This document shows positions 63,795 to 64,000 of a DNA stretch of 64,000 bases, piece after piece (the first letter of the stretch is position 1; every line of letters starts with the position of its first letter). The notes below the pieces were generated by a model. It did not search any database and was not told the origin of the DNA. It worked only from the letters and a program-made list of their open reading frames with translations. The DNA is from Nitrospira sp. MA-1 (lineage in GTDB: Bacteria > Nitrospirota > Nitrospiria > Nitrospirales > UBA8639). Location of the stretch: NCBI GenBank assembly GCA_032139905.1, contig JAQJDB010000007.1:1240001-1304000 (forward strand), read 5' to 3'. The position numbers and the translations under genes were made by a program.

Positions 63795-64000
63795 TTAGGG
63801 AGCAGATCCTGGGGAATTAATCATTGAGTCGGATTCCTTTGTCGGGGCAGATGGAATGGACGGATTCGGAGGTGCCGCAAGGGCAGGGTTCATCTCCTTG
63901 TGTTTGGTGACCCGAAGCAAAGTGGGATCGTGAATAAAAGGTTCGTATTTCGGCACGTCTAATGTTACCAGATCACGTTCCTCAATAAGGAGGTCGATCT
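63795..64000 (-). CDS. Unidentified C-terminal fragment, runs off the right edge
   Basis: The minus strand is open from the window edge to a TAA at 63795-63797, giving about 67 C-terminal residues; the start lies beyond base 64000. Seen: an IDLLIEERDLVTLDVPKYEP segment, then TLLRVTKHKEM and a proline- and serine-rich tail (NPALAAPPNPSIPSAP) ending in NSPGSAP. No family is recognised. It lies 75 bp upstream of the lipoprotein gene on the same strand, so the two may be co-transcribed. Confidence 0.6.
   Translation of the reverse strand, partial: IDLLIEERDLVTLDVPKYEPFIHDPTLLRVTKHKEMNPALAAPPNPSIPSAPTKESDSMINSPGSAP

Overview
The window comes from a Gram-negative (LPS-bearing) bacterial chromosome of roughly balanced base composition, densely packed with housekeeping and envelope genes. 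There is no phage, transposase, CRISPR array, plasmid or rRNA signal. The gene set (Kdo/heptose LPS genes, a Gld-like ABC cassette with a DUF4340 protein, YtxH and DUF2934 stress proteins, TreY/TreZ with GlgB/GlgC/GlgX, class I FBP aldolase and class I FBPase) suggests a member of the Nitrospirota, perhaps Nitrospira-like. That placement is inference from gene content, not from a marker gene.

Layout. (1) 1-12234, + strand: an LPS core operon: waaA (5' truncated by the window edge), lpxK, waaF, gmhB, waaC, then a GT2-GT4-deacetylase-GT2-GT4 block, two unknown membrane proteins and a third GT9 heptosyltransferase. (2) 12404-16309: a 3.4-kb segment bounded by two inverted 234-bp repeat copies. 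It holds an unrecognised 353-aa protein, tRNA-Ser(GCU), two small unknown proteins and a DsbA-like thioredoxin. (3) 16436-25780: a cupin, several small lipoproteins, a four-gene ABC-2/GldG/DUF4340 cassette, a Pal-type lipoprotein and an ElyC/YdcF protein. (4) 25974-34852: sugar-nucleotide and central metabolism: kdsC, manC/algA, manB/algC, fbp, a PIN-TRAM protein, ispD, ispF, cysE and class I aldolase. (5) 34889-41548: gdhA, truA, an AMIN-amidase, a NYN nuclease-like protein, TatD, a PAP2 phosphatase and a CDF metal exporter. (6) 41703-56984: a glycogen/trehalose island: treY, glgC, glgB, treZ, glgX and malQ, interspersed with YtxH, LapA and DUF2934 proteins. (7) 57190-63719: an MscS-like channel, a soluble MgtE-like CBS protein, full MgtE, another CBS protein, a DegP/DegQ protease and a lipoprotein. 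A partial gene runs off the right edge.

How the genes fit together. KdsC, WaaA, GmhB, the three GT9 enzymes and ManC/ManB supply and assemble a heptose-rich LPS core, possibly with mannose-derived sugars. GlgC, GlgB, GlgX and MalQ build and remodel glycogen, and TreY/TreZ turn alpha-1,4-glucan into trehalose. An MscS-type channel and Mg2+ transport lie next door, so the right third reads as a carbon-storage and osmotic-adaptation neighbourhood. Fbp and the aldolase are sugar-phosphate enzymes that would feed both branches.

The least explained items are: the inverted repeat pair with terminator-like ends and 136 identical bases; the unknown 353-aa protein inside it; the pair of unknown membrane proteins in the LPS operon; the deacetylase-like protein with an altered metal site; and the soluble MgtE look-alike coupled to mgtE.
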